In this document: positions 24,002 through 31,820 of the stretch, piece by piece
Layout: each line of letters starts with the position of its first letter
Numbering within the stretch: the first letter of the stretch is position 1
Source: Planotetraspora sp. A-T 1434
Lineage (GTDB): Bacteria; Actinomycetota; Actinomycetes; Streptosporangiales; Streptosporangiaceae
Assembly: GCF_025420585.1 (NCBI RefSeq)
Contig: NZ_JAOEGB010000011.1
Coordinates: 1 to 64,000, forward strand
DNA: 64,000 nt
Reading direction: 5' to 3'
The notes under the pieces: model-generated
Told to the model about the DNA's origin: nothing
What the model saw: only the letters and a program-made list of their open reading frames with translations
The model's database searches: none
Position numbers and translations under genes: made by a program

Positions 24002-24322
24002 CGGGCTGTCGCAGCCCCACTGGCGCGCCCGGAGCTGGCCGGGGCGGCTTCGCGGCGTAACCCGGGCGTCCGCCGGAGTCCGACGTGGGTCAGCCCTACC
24101 TGATCTACGGGGATGGCATGGCGCCGAGCACGGAAGAACTTTCCAAGAGGGTTCTTCATCCCAGGAGGGCACGAAACCGCAGGTCTAGGACCCGCAACGT
24201 AAGAGGCGCCAAGGTACGCCGACCGTACGGCACGGCCCCGATGCCGTCGGGCCCGAGCCGGACATCCCCTCTGTTGCGGGCCTTCCCACGGCCCGAGGTA
24301 CACCAAGCCCCGCCGTACGGGG
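24002..24322. other. Gene-free stretch
   Basis: About 320 bp between the SepF-like gene and the small minus-strand gene. Only short ORFs of poor codon character are present, and no hairpin with a U-run was seen. One 25-residue plus-strand stretch near 24085-24160 looks protein-like but is unrecognised. Confidence 0.4.
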
Positions 24323-24550
24323 TCAGAGTTTGTACAGCTTGTTGAATGGCGTCGTGATTCGTTCCTGACGTGATCCGAAATCGACGAGCACGGCGACCTC
24401 ATCTTCTACTCCGATGACGACGCCCAGACCATATCGATCATGGGTCACCCGGTCGTCCACGCTGAACCGCTCGGCAGGCGGGGCGGGGGCCGGGGGTTTG
24501 AAGGGACTTGTGGGCATGTGACGACGTGGCGCGCCGCTAGCTGGCTTCAT
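24323..24550 (-). CDS. 75-aa CarD/Tudor-like small protein
   Basis: The ATG at 24550 has TGGAGGGG directly upstream. The sequence is a basic linker (GAPRRHMPTSPFKPPAPAPP) followed by a compact beta domain: ERFSVDDRVTHDRYGLGVVI, then GVEDEVAVLVDFGSRQERI and TTPFNKLYKL. The VDDRVTHDRYGLGxVIGV pattern resembles the CarD_TRCF/Tudor-like RNA-polymerase- or nucleic-acid-binding barrel. Similar short proteins are common in actinomycetes. A longer in-frame ORF reaches to 24850, but that extension lacks matching character. Confidence 0.75.
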   Translation of the reverse strand: MKPASGAPRRHMPTSPFKPPAPAPPAERFSVDDRVTHDRYGLGVVIGVEDEVAVLVDFGSRQERITTPFNKLYKL

Positions 24551-24939
24551 CCCCTCCAGTATGTGCCGCCTGTGACTACGCTCGCGACAGGGGATTAGGC
24601 AACGCGGCCCAACAGCGGTCCATGGGGTCGGCAACAGGCGCCGGTGAGGGGGGCCCGCGTGGTAGTAGGCGTTCATGGTCATCGACTCAAGGTGCTGCCA
24701 GTGGCGAGTCCGCGCGGTGAGGACGAACTCCAGGCCATGCCTGTCGACCGAGGCGACGGTAACGCATCCTGAACTCACATAGGTTCCACCGCCGAACTGC
24801 GGCCCCGGCCCGATACAAAGATCCGGAATCCTGGGATTCGCTCTGCCCATACGGCACTGAGCTGGACGTGGAGCCGGTTATGAGTGACCGTGGTTGCCCC
24901 CTCGTCACCCCCCTTAATGTCCCGCTAATGGCCGGACGA
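24551..24939. other. Gene-free stretch
   Basis: About 390 bp with no convincing gene. A minus-strand frame (24551-24850) is open and includes VTVASVDRHGLEFVLTARTR, which may be an eroded coding segment. No family was recognised. Confidence 0.35.
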
Positions 24940-25836
24940 TCAGAGGTGTATCGAGTGAGGACGTTGATCGTCACGGCCAGACAGCAGGATCTCTCGCAAG
25001 CTGGTGCGGAGGAGTTCCACAGCATCGTCATCCACTTGAAGTTCGATCTGGAGGATCGGCTCCACATCCAGCGCCTCCGCCGCCTCTTGCGTGAAGTGGA
25101 GTGTCAGACGCCGCGAAGCGAGGTTGCAAGCACTCACTCCACCGTAGGTCGTGGCTTGATCCCGCACGACGCAGTAGGTGTCCATCCCCAGCCTGATCTC
25201 CTGCTCGTCCGCTTCCTCCGTCGACATCATGAACAGCAAGACCGTCCCGGTGCCGTTCGCGTCCTCGGCCATACCGAGCACCACCAGCCCGGGGTCGTCG
25301 TCTCGGCCGATGGTCCGAACCACCATCTCTTTGAGAGGTGGCCAGGACGGGCCGGCCTCCTCCACGGCCGGCGGGAAAGCCGGGATAGATGCTGAGCCAG
25401 GCAAGGGAACCCCTTCGGGCCACCCCGCCCTCATCCATGGCGGGATGAGCTCTGGCTTGCGCGGATACTTGGTCAGCTCCTCCACGTAGGCCGAAGCAGG
25501 TACCTCGATGTCCTGAGCGAAAGGCGGCTCCACATCGAAAGTCGACATCATCGCGTTGTACGACTTCCCCCGCGGCGCGTAATCGAGTCGGCAGACGAAC
25601 CAGGTTCCCTCACCCTGCTGATACTGGGCGAATTTCAACTGATCGAAAGGGCCGTCAAGGCCCTCGACGTGGTGATGCCGCGATGAGCCATCGGCCGTTC
25701 GATAAGTGATGGCAGTCGTGCTGAAGGTTCCGAGCTGGCAGCGATGAACAACGACTTCTCGCCAGCCGTCTGGAGTGGCGGCCTTCACGATCCGTCCAAT
25801 CTCCATGCAGAGGTCGTCTGTCCAGTTGGCTGGCAT
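24940..25836 (-). CDS. Two-domain immunity protein (YezG/DUF600-like plus Imm10-like)
   Basis: A 298-aa cytoplasmic protein starting at ATG 25836. Residues 1-125 resemble YezG/DUF600 immunity proteins (EIGRIVKAATPDGWREVVVH, SYNAMMSTFDVEPPF, YVEELTKYPRKPELIPPWM). Residues about 165-285 resemble Imm10: DPGLVVLGMAEDANGTGTVL, DEQEIRLGMDTYCVVRDQAT, TYGGVSACNLASRRLTLHFT and EAAEALDVEPILQIELQV. These families neutralise polymorphic toxins; here two are fused. No toxin gene is in the window, so it may be an orphan protecting against neighbours' toxins. It lies next to tRNA-Ser, a common integration hotspot. Confidence 0.7.
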   Translation of the reverse strand: MPANWTDDLCMEIGRIVKAATPDGWREVVVHRCQLGTFSTTAITYRTADGSSRHHHVEGLDGPFDQLKFAQYQQGEGTWFVCRLDYAPRGKSYNAMMSTFDVEPPFAQDIEVPASAYVEELTKYPRKPELIPPWMRAGWPEGVPLPGSASIPAFPPAVEEAGPSWPPLKEMVVRTIGRDDDPGLVVLGMAEDANGTGTVLLFMMSTEEADEQEIRLGMDTYCVVRDQATTYGGVSACNLASRRLTLHFTQEAAEALDVEPILQIELQVDDDAVELLRTSLREILLSGRDDQRPHSIHL

Positions 25837-25971
25837 CCTGACGGGCCCTTTCCATCGAGAACGAGGACAGGAGCCTATGAGGCGAACTCCGGTGTGGCTA
25901 CGCCCGATCAAGGGGACGCGCCCTGGCGCGCTGCGCCTTACCAACTGCAACCAGAGGCCCTGTGGAGATCA

Positions 25972-26007
25972 AAAGCCCCCCTCGCCGATGACGACGAGAG
26001 GGGCTTT
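25972..26007 (-). terminator. Terminator of the tRNA-Ser transcript
   Basis: A 13-bp stem with one mismatch and a 10-nt loop, followed on the minus strand by UUUU. It begins just 6 bp past the tRNA-Ser 3' end. Confidence 0.8.
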
Positions 26008-26013
26008 GAAGTG

Positions 26014-26103
26014 CGGAGGCTCGGGGATTTGAACCCCGGATGGGCTTAAGACCCAAACCGCATTAGCAGTGCGGCGCCATAGACCTGACTAGGCGAAGCC
26101 TCC
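26014..26103 (-). tRNA. tRNA-Ser (anticodon GCT)
   Basis: A 90-nt class II tRNA on the minus strand. The acceptor stem is GGAGGCT/AGCCTCC. The anticodon arm contains CTGCTAA (anticodon GCT), followed by a long variable arm and the T-arm GGGTTCAAATCCC with its closing stem. CCA is not encoded. Confidence 0.95.
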
Positions 26104-26343
26104 TGGTTGCCGAGTGGCTCAGCACAGAGTACCGGCGATCGTGCGAGGCGGCAAAGCGGATTCCCAGCCAGGATCGCCGCCCCGGATGAGGACGGCCGAA
26201 GGCCGCTCTCGATGACCATATGCGCAGACCAGACCGGACGACGCAAGCGAGACACGCCGCCGCCCTGGGATCTGATAGTGCACAGCCCTCATCCACAGGC
26301 TGTGGACAAGGGCTGTGTGCAAGGCGTCCGCGCTCGACAAGGC

Positions 26344-26907
26344 TCAGCCCTGCCGCACGGCCTCGCCCTCGAGCTCGATCTTGACCTTCTTGCCGACGAG
26401 GACGCCGCCGGTCTCGAGGGCCTGGTTCCAGGTCAGACCGAAGGCCTCACGGTCGATCTCGGTCTCGGCGGAGAAGCCGAAGAGCTCCTGGCCCCACGGG
26501 TTGGTCGCCGCGCCACCGAACTCGACCTTGAGGGTGGCCTCGTGAGTGACGTCACGGATGGTGAGGTCGCCGACCAGCGTGAACTCGTCGCCGCGGTGGG
26601 CGGCCACGCGGGTGCTGCGGAAGGTGATGTTGGGGAACTGGTCGATGCCGAGGAAGTCGTTGCTCCGGAGGTGCGCGTCGCGGTCGGGAGCGCCGGTCTC
26701 GATGCTGGCGGCCTTGATGACGGCCTCGACGCTGGACTCCAGCGGGTTCTCGGCGATCACGATCTTGCCCTCGAACTCACCGAAGTGGCCTCGAACCTTG
26801 CTCACCATCATGTGCTTGACGACGAAGCCGACCCTCGTGTGAGCCACGTCCAGCGCGAACTCGCCGGCGGCCGGGATCTTGAGGCCTTCCCACTCACGAA
26901 TGCTCAT
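26344..26907 (-). CDS. YceI-family isoprenoid-binding-like protein
   Basis: A 187-aa protein starting at ATG 26907 (GGAGAG upstream). It shows the YceI lipocalin-like barrel: AGEFALDVAHTRVGFVVKHM, VRGHFGEFEGKIVIAENPLE, FPNITFRSTRVA, LVGDLTIRDVTHEATLKVEF and FGFSAETEIDREAFGLTWNQ. No signal peptide is seen, so it is likely cytoplasmic, as in most actinobacterial members. The family binds polyprenoid or fatty acid-like lipids. It is divergent from a MarR gene across 103 bp, an arrangement in which MarR usually controls the YceI gene. Confidence 0.95.
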   Translation of the reverse strand: MSIREWEGLKIPAAGEFALDVAHTRVGFVVKHMMVSKVRGHFGEFEGKIVIAENPLESSVEAVIKAASIETGAPDRDAHLRSNDFLGIDQFPNITFRSTRVAAHRGDEFTLVGDLTIRDVTHEATLKVEFGGAATNPWGQELFGFSAETEIDREAFGLTWNQALETGGVLVGKKVKIELEGEAVRQG

Positions 26908-26952
26908 TGATACTGCTCTCCAGAGGTAGTTGCTTGGTGGATGTCTGCCGCA

Positions 26953-26962
26953 ACAAATTTGT
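26953..26962. promoter_or_regulatory. Palindromic candidate operator between yceI-like and marR-like genes
   Basis: The perfect 10-bp palindrome ACAAATTTGT lies in an unusually AT-rich patch of the 103-bp divergent intergenic region. It is a plausible MarR-family binding site overlapping both promoters. Confidence 0.4.
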
Positions 26963-27010
26963 ACCGGAGAAGTATTCCCCGCGTCAACTATGGTCGCGTA
27001 GACTTTAGAC

Positions 27011-27505
27011 ATGGACCTATTCGACGACCCCCGGCTCACGGCCATGGGCCTGCTTGCCGAGGTCTTTGCCGGCCTAAGGAGCAGGAACAGCCAGGCCTTT
27101 ACCGCCATGGGTCTCTCCGAGGTCGACTTCGAGACCCTCATCCGGCTGGCGCGCTCTCCGGAGCGGAAGCTGCGGATGAGCGACCTGGCCGGCCAGACAT
27201 CGCTCTCCACAAGTGGGATCACCCGTGTCGTCGACCGGCTCGAACGCGAGGGCCTGGTCGAGCGCAGCGCCTGCTCCCAGGACCGCCGCGCGTCCTACGC
27301 CGTCCTCACCGAGGTCGGCGCGGACCGCCTCATAAGGGTGTTGCCCCAGCATCTGAACAACATCGAGGCCTCGTTCACGGGCCTCCTGTCGCCGGAGCAA
27401 CTGGCCGACTTCCTGGCAACCCTCCGCGTCATCCGCGATGTCGTACGGCCCTGCGCCACTGCGGGGGTGGATCCCGTCAGTACAAGCTCAGCCGTACCGG
27501 AGTGA
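27011..27505 (+). CDS. MarR-family transcriptional regulator
   Basis: A 164-aa winged-helix regulator: TAMGLSEVDFETLIRLARSP, then LRMSDLAGQTSLSTSGITRV (recognition helix) and VDRLEREGLVERSACSQDRR, with the wing and the dimerisation helices at both ends. Length and pattern are typical. The ATG at 27011 leaves a short leader. It likely represses the divergent YceI-family gene in response to a lipophilic or phenolic ligand; this is an inference from arrangement. Confidence 0.92.
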   Translation: MDLFDDPRLTAMGLLAEVFAGLRSRNSQAFTAMGLSEVDFETLIRLARSPERKLRMSDLAGQTSLSTSGITRVVDRLEREGLVERSACSQDRRASYAVLTEVGADRLIRVLPQHLNNIEASFTGLLSPEQLADFLATLRVIRDVVRPCATAGVDPVSTSSAVPE

Positions 27506-27731
27506 GGCCCAAGCCGCACCGCGCCCAACCCGGCATGTACGGCGGGCGGAGCGGCAGGCCGTACAGGACAGAGCCGTACGGGGACAGAAGAGCACCTAAC
27601 GGGTGAATATTTGTGGCCTTTGCGGTCACAGTAGACCGGTGAGGCACACAAACCGTCACACAATCGACGTATCTTGATCGAAGTCGAAAGACGCGTCAGT
27701 GGTCGCCCGTCCCCTAGCCCCTGGAGCGCTC

Positions 27732-28718
27732 GTGCGTTTCATCCCCCGCGCACTCGCCATGCTCGGAGCCGCCGCCCTCGCCGTTTCCGTGACTCCGGCT
27801 TGGCCTGCCGCGGCCGGAACCGCGCCGGAGAGCAGACCGAAAAGCGTGCCGGCGAACGCGGTCGCGGTGAAGGTGAAGAAGGTCCTGGACGGGGACACCG
27901 TCGACGTCACGGTCAAGGGCGGGACCGCACGCGTCCGGCTCCTCGACGTGGACGCTCCGGACAAGGGTCAGTGCTGGTTCGAGGACACGTGGGCACGCAC
28001 GTCCGCGCTGCTTCCGGCCGGCAAGACCGCGTACTTCCTGCGCGACAAGGAGTCGCGCGACGCGGACGGCCGATACCTGCTCTACGCGTGGTCGGCCACG
28101 GGCGTGTTCGTCAACGGCAATCTGGCGAGGTACGGCTATGCCCAGGCGGAGGTGTCCTTGCCGGAGCACAGGTACACCGCCCTCTTGCTCGGGCAGCAGG
28201 CCGCGGCTCGGGCCGAGGGCCGCGGGATGTGGTCCGGCCTGTGCTGGGCGGCCGACACCTACGACAAGCGCGGGACGACCGAGATCCCTGGCGCGGTGTC
28301 GCTTCTGACCCCGCAGCCCGTCCCGTCACTGGATCTGGGAAGGAACCTGACGCCGGCCCCGTCGCCGAGTCCGTCGTCAAGCGCATCACCCAGCCCCTCG
28401 CCGAGCCCGGAAGAGACAGACCTCGGCGCCGACCCCAACACCGAGCCGGGCATGGACCCGAGCACCGACCCGCCCGCGGACCCCGGCACAGAGTGGGGAA
28501 CCGACCTCTCTACCGACCCTGAGACCGACCCCGCAACCGACCCGAGTCCCAGCGCGACGCCCAGCCCGAGTCCCACCGCCGGGGATGGGGTGGACCCGAG
28601 GTTCCCGACCTGCGCGGAGGCGAACCGCCACGGTTACGGCAACTATAAGAAGGGTGTCGACGTCGAGTACGGCTGGTACTTCGACCGCGACCACGACGGC
28701 ATCGTCTGCGAGTTCTGA
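27732..28718 (+). CDS. Secreted thermonuclease-like protein with Excalibur domain
   Basis: A 328-aa exported protein. GTG 27732 is preferred (GGAG five bases upstream). A signal peptide is followed by a staphylococcal nuclease domain (residues about 35-180): VKKVLDGDTVDVTVKGGTAR, VRLLDVDAPDKG and RDADGRYLLYAW. The position of the catalytic Glu (RLLGIDTPE in the family) is Asp here. A linker of about 90 residues rich in Pro, Ser, Thr and Asp (TDPxTDP type) leads to a C-terminal Excalibur calcium-binding motif with a DRDHDGIVCE end. Predicted extracellular nuclease. Activity is uncertain because of the Glu-to-Asp change. Confidence 0.85.
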   Translation: MRFIPRALAMLGAAALAVSVTPAWPAAAGTAPESRPKSVPANAVAVKVKKVLDGDTVDVTVKGGTARVRLLDVDAPDKGQCWFEDTWARTSALLPAGKTAYFLRDKESRDADGRYLLYAWSATGVFVNGNLARYGYAQAEVSLPEHRYTALLLGQQAAARAEGRGMWSGLCWAADTYDKRGTTEIPGAVSLLTPQPVPSLDLGRNLTPAPSPSPSSSASPSPSPSPEETDLGADPNTEPGMDPSTDPPADPGTEWGTDLSTDPETDPATDPSPSATPSPSPTAGDGVDPRFPTCAEANRHGYGNYKKGVDVEYGWYFDRDHDGIVCEF

Positions 28719-28763
28719 CCGCGCGGAGAAGCGGCCCGGCCCCCGGTGAGCGGGGGGCAGCGA

Positions 28764-29318
28764 TCAGTTCACCGGCTCCCGCGGAATCGGCTCGCGCGGA
28801 ATCGGCTCGCGCGGAATCGGCTCGCGGGGAATCGGCTCGCGGGGAGTGGAGACCACGAGGTCACCTCGGAGTTTGGCCATTCCGCGCGAGACCGTGCTCT
28901 TGACCGTGCCGACGCTGATGCCGAGCGTCCTGGCGATCTCCGGCTCGGTCATGTCCTCGTAGTAGCGCAGCACGATGGCCGTGCGCTGCCGGGCCGGCAG
29001 CCTGTCGAGTGCCTGCTCCAACTCGTCGTACCGGTGTCTCGGGTCGTGGTTGGTCGCGACCTCGGGAAGCTCCTCGGATGGGTACTCCTCCAGCTTGCGC
29101 CGCCGCCACCACGAGATGTTGATGTTCACCATCGCCCGCCGCACATAGCTGTCGAGCGACGACCGATCCTGGATCCGGTCCCACGCGAGGTAGGTCTTCG
29201 CGAGGGCGGCCTGAAGCAGGTCTTCGGCATCGCAGGGATGCCCGGTCAACTGATAAGCGACCCGCAGAAGGGCCGCTCCACGGGACACGACGTATGTGTG
29301 AAACTCCTCGTGGTTCAC
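28764..29318 (-). CDS. SigE-family ECF sigma factor with REPIP-repeat tail
   Basis: A 184-aa sigma factor from GTG 29318. Region 2 (residues about 5-70) reads FHTYVVSRGAALLRVAYQLT, CDAEDLLQAALAKTYLAWDR and VRRAMVNINISWWRRRKLEE. Region 4 (about 100-155) reads LDRLPARQRTAIVLRYYEDM and GISVGTVKSTVSRGMAKLRG. After region 4 the protein ends in five PRE-PI units (tandem pentapeptide), absent from ordinary family members. No anti-sigma gene is adjacent. It is divergent from the repeat/Cys-rich gene at 29623, which could be in its regulon. Confidence 0.88.
   Translation of the reverse strand: MNHEEFHTYVVSRGAALLRVAYQLTGHPCDAEDLLQAALAKTYLAWDRIQDRSSLDSYVRRAMVNINISWWRRRKLEEYPSEELPEVATNHDPRHRYDELEQALDRLPARQRTAIVLRYYEDMTEPEIARTLGISVGTVKSTVSRGMAKLRGDLVVSTPREPIPREPIPREPIPREPIPREPVN
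28773..28847 (-). repeat. 15-bp tandem repeat, five units, coding
   Basis: Encodes the (REPIP)n tail of the sigma factor. Units differ by one or two bases, mainly GCGCGG versus GCGGGG. Confidence 0.85.
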
Positions 29319-29622
29319 GATCACGCGATCACCAACCTGGCCTGGGAGGCATCTCGTGCCAGAATGGCAGCCTGCCCCCAGAATCCGGCTGAACCGAAAT
29401 CCAGGTTTCGTACAGTCGACGGCAAAAACCCCACAAGCCCGGTAGCGGGACCTCTCCCGAGCTGTCCGTACGGCTCTCGCCGCGTAGGCGCGAGTTTGCT
29501 CCAAAGTGGGAGATAACGCGTTCCACCCGGAGTGGGAATATTGCTCCCGCAGCCCACCGTCAGCCGGATTTCCACCCCTGTCGACAAAGGCCGCATGTGA
29601 GGCTAGACAGATGGGAGGGCCG
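29319..29622. promoter_or_regulatory. Divergent intergenic region (304 bp)
   Basis: It separates the sigma gene from the repeat/Cys-rich gene. Two similar words (GTGGGAGATAA and GTGGGAATATT), each preceded by a purine-rich stretch, occur at about 29505 and 29530. No promoter can be assigned firmly. Confidence 0.35.
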
Positions 29623-30864
29623 ATGCCGTACCGGAGCGCGATGCCAGACCCCAGTGACATGACGAACCCCGGCGCCACGCCGCATTGGACAGCCATGCCA
29701 GGCTCAAGCGCGGAGCCATATCGGACTCCGGTGCCGTACCAGAATGCGACGTCTCACCAAAGTGCGGTGCCACACCAAAATGCGGTGCCGTACCCGAATG
29801 CGGTGCCGCACCAAAATGCGATGCCGCACGAGGGTGCGGAATATCAGAGCCCGGTGCCGTACCAGAGCGCCAGGCCGTACAGGGGTGCGATGCTTTACCG
29901 GAGTGCCATGTCGGACCGGAGTGCGATGCCTGACCGGAATGTTGAGCGAAGGCGCGTGCTCGCGGCGGCGGCCCTCGGTCGCGAGGCCGAGCCCCCACGG
30001 GTCACGGCCGACGACGGCGTGACCCTCGACGCCGTGAGCGGCCAGATTCTCGACGTGAGCCCTCACCTGGTCATCGTCGAGGATGACGAGGGCGAGGAGC
30101 GGCGGCTGGTCATCGCCCCGTGGGCGACCGCCTGGCGCGGCGCCCGCGTCTCCCCCTCCGACCTGCCGCTCGGGGCTCGGGTCGTCATCCGGGCGCTGCG
30201 CTCCGGCACGGTCGTCGACCGCATCTGGGCGGACATCACCCGGATGACCGGGATCATCCTCAGTGTTGACGGCACCCGCGATCTCACGGTCGAACTCGAC
30301 AGCGGCCCCCATCGCGCGAGGCGCTCGGTCGTCATCCCCTACCGGTCGTCCGGCCGGATGCGGGTGCGGCATCCGCAGTTGGAGCCGGGCTACCTCTTCG
30401 ACGCGATCGGCGTCATCGACGGCGGGACCTCGCTCGCGCAGATCACCCCGACCTCCCAGCCGCCTTACCGGGCGAAGGCCGTGCCGCCACCTCCCCCGGC
30501 GTACCGCGGGGTCCAGTCCAAGATCTCCGGCACCGCCGTGTGGGCGGATTTCGAGGAGTACGGCGTCGCCTATCCGATGCTGGAGACCTCCGACACCGGC
30601 TGCGACGACGCGGGCGTCTCGTGCACCGGCCTGCCGTACCTCGCGCTCGGGTCGATGCTCTCCGTCCGCAACGTGTGCGACGGCCGGGCGAACGCGCTGC
30701 CGATCGTCGGCTGCGGCTGCATCGCGGGCCGCTTCTGCGACCGGTGCCTGGAGTGCGGCACTTCCCCGCGCGGGCGGATCGTGGAGCTGTCCGCGTCGGC
30801 ATATGTCGAGCTTGGCGGCGACCTGACCAAGGGCTGTTTCAACGCCCGCGTCGGATTGGGGTGA
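29623..30864 (+). CDS. Repeat-rich N-terminus and cysteine-rich C-terminal domain protein
   Basis: A 413-aa protein starting at ATG 29623 behind GGGAGGG. Residues about 5-95 are degenerate six-residue repeats of the type P-[YH]-x-[NS]-A-[VM], poor in charge and probably disordered. Residues about 110-270 form a beta-rich segment (VSGQILDVSPHLVIVEDDEG, ARVVIRALRSGTVVDRIWAD). The C-terminal 110 residues contain eight or more Cys (TGCDDAGVSCTGLPYL, SVRNVCDGRANALPIVGCGC, IAGRFCDRCLECGTSPRGRI), resembling a disulfide- or metal-stabilised barwin/RlpA-like fold. No signal peptide is evident. It abuts the MauE-like gene without a gap. Function is unknown. Confidence 0.7.
   Translation: MPYRSAMPDPSDMTNPGATPHWTAMPGSSAEPYRTPVPYQNATSHQSAVPHQNAVPYPNAVPHQNAMPHEGAEYQSPVPYQSARPYRGAMLYRSAMSDRSAMPDRNVERRRVLAAAALGREAEPPRVTADDGVTLDAVSGQILDVSPHLVIVEDDEGEERRLVIAPWATAWRGARVSPSDLPLGARVVIRALRSGTVVDRIWADITRMTGIILSVDGTRDLTVELDSGPHRARRSVVIPYRSSGRMRVRHPQLEPGYLFDAIGVIDGGTSLAQITPTSQPPYRAKAVPPPPPAYRGVQSKISGTAVWADFEEYGVAYPMLETSDTGCDDAGVSCTGLPYLALGSMLSVRNVCDGRANALPIVGCGCIAGRFCDRCLECGTSPRGRIVELSASAYVELGGDLTKGCFNARVGLG
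29738..29840 (+). repeat. 18-bp degenerate coding repeats
   Basis: At least five consecutive units encode variants of VPHQNA/VPYPNA. Further, more diverged units extend on both sides (about 29640-29940). Confidence 0.7.
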
Positions 30865-31719
30865 ATGGTGGTGGTCTCGACCATCGCGGTAGCGGTTCTG
30901 CCGATCCTCGTGGTGATGCTGGCCCTTGGCGGCGGCGCCAAGCTGGCCACGGCCGGGAGTGATACCGAGCCCGGCGCGCTCGGGCGGCTCGGGCCCGCCG
31001 TGCTCGTTCCGGACCGGTTCCGGAAGTCTGCCATGATCGCCTGCGCGGCCGGCGAGTTCGCGCTCATCGTCATGTTGCTGTTCTCCGACCACCCGGCAGC
31101 GCGCTGGCTGCCCGTGGCGTTCTTCTCCGTCTCGACGTACGTCCTGTGGGATCTGCACCGCCGCCGGCCGGACGTCGGGTGCGGGTGCTTCGGAGAAGTG
31201 AGCGCGGCCCCGGTGGGGTTACGGTCGATCGGCCGGGTGGTGCTGCTCACGGCCATGGCGGTCGTCGTGGCGCTGGACGGCGTCACCGGCTTCGACGCCC
31301 TGTCCAGCGCCCTATCCACGCCTCTGTCCGGCCGTTCGTGGGAGACGGCGGCCTGGCTCGGCGGGGGCGTCGCCCTGCTGCTGCTCCTCTCCCCGGAGAT
31401 CGAGGAGACCGTGGCGCGTCTGCGCTACCGGGCCCCCTGCGAGCAGCGCCCCCTTCCCGCCGGGCGGGCCCTCTCCCGGCTCCGGGCGAGTACGGCATGG
31501 CGGTCGCATGCGTCGATGCTGGAGTCGGACGAGCCCGCCGACATGTGGCGGGAGCTGTGCTGGCGCTTCTTCGTCTTTCCCGCCCACAACGGCACGGATG
31601 TCGTCTTCGCGGTCTATCTGAGCGGCCGGAGGCCAGCCGTACGAGTCGCGATTGTCAACCCGGACGGACGACCGCTCACCACTCTGCGGGAATCTATGCC
31701 TGTATCGGCTTCACGCTAG
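30865..31719 (+). CDS. MauE/DoxX-like membrane protein with C-terminal soluble domain
   Basis: A 284-aa protein whose ATG directly follows the upstream stop. Four or five TM helices lie within residues 1-180 in the MauE pattern (IAVAVLPILVVMLALGGGAK, GEFALIVMLLFSDHPAAR), with the conserved redox-type motif VGCGCFGE (Cys106, Cys108). MauE-type proteins support disulfide formation or reduced-cofactor delivery for maturation of partner proteins. The upstream Cys-rich protein is an obvious candidate client. The last 100 residues are soluble. The final codons lie inside an 18-bp inverted repeat. Confidence 0.75.
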   Translation: MVVVSTIAVAVLPILVVMLALGGGAKLATAGSDTEPGALGRLGPAVLVPDRFRKSAMIACAAGEFALIVMLLFSDHPAARWLPVAFFSVSTYVLWDLHRRRPDVGCGCFGEVSAAPVGLRSIGRVVLLTAMAVVVALDGVTGFDALSSALSTPLSGRSWETAAWLGGGVALLLLLSPEIEETVARLRYRAPCEQRPLPAGRALSRLRASTAWRSHASMLESDEPADMWRELCWRFFVFPAHNGTDVVFAVYLSGRRPAVRVAIVNPDGRPLTTLRESMPVSASR

Positions 31720-31737
31720 ACAGGCATAGATTCCCGC
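31686..31737. terminator. 18-bp perfect inverted repeat overlapping a stop codon
   Basis: Arms at 31686-31703 and 31720-31737, with a 16-nt loop containing the TAG of the MauE-like gene. It can act as a terminator in either direction between convergent genes. The arms are lower in GC than the surroundings. Confidence 0.65.
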
Positions 31738-31758
31738 ATCGAGCACAGCGGTGTTCAG

Positions 31759-31802
31759 CTCTCTACGGCTCTCTAGCTTCCCCTCTAGAAAGCCGTAGAG
31801 AG
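31759..31802. terminator. Second inverted repeat in the same convergent gap
   Basis: Perfect 12-bp arms at 31759-31770 and 31791-31802 with a 20-nt loop that contains a further TCTAG/CTAGA pair. It faces the ATPase gene ending at 31821. Confidence 0.6.
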
Positions 31803-31820
31803 GTCAATGGGGATGGCCGG

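Noticed and set aside
24551-24850. N-terminal extension of the 75-aa CarD/Tudor-like protein
   Set aside because: The extension lacks matching character, while an internal ATG has a good ribosome site and gives the expected small-protein length.
26301-26309. DnaA-box-like word TGTGGACAA near tRNA-Ser, possible origin
   Set aside because: A single box with no cluster and no dnaA/dnaN genes nearby.
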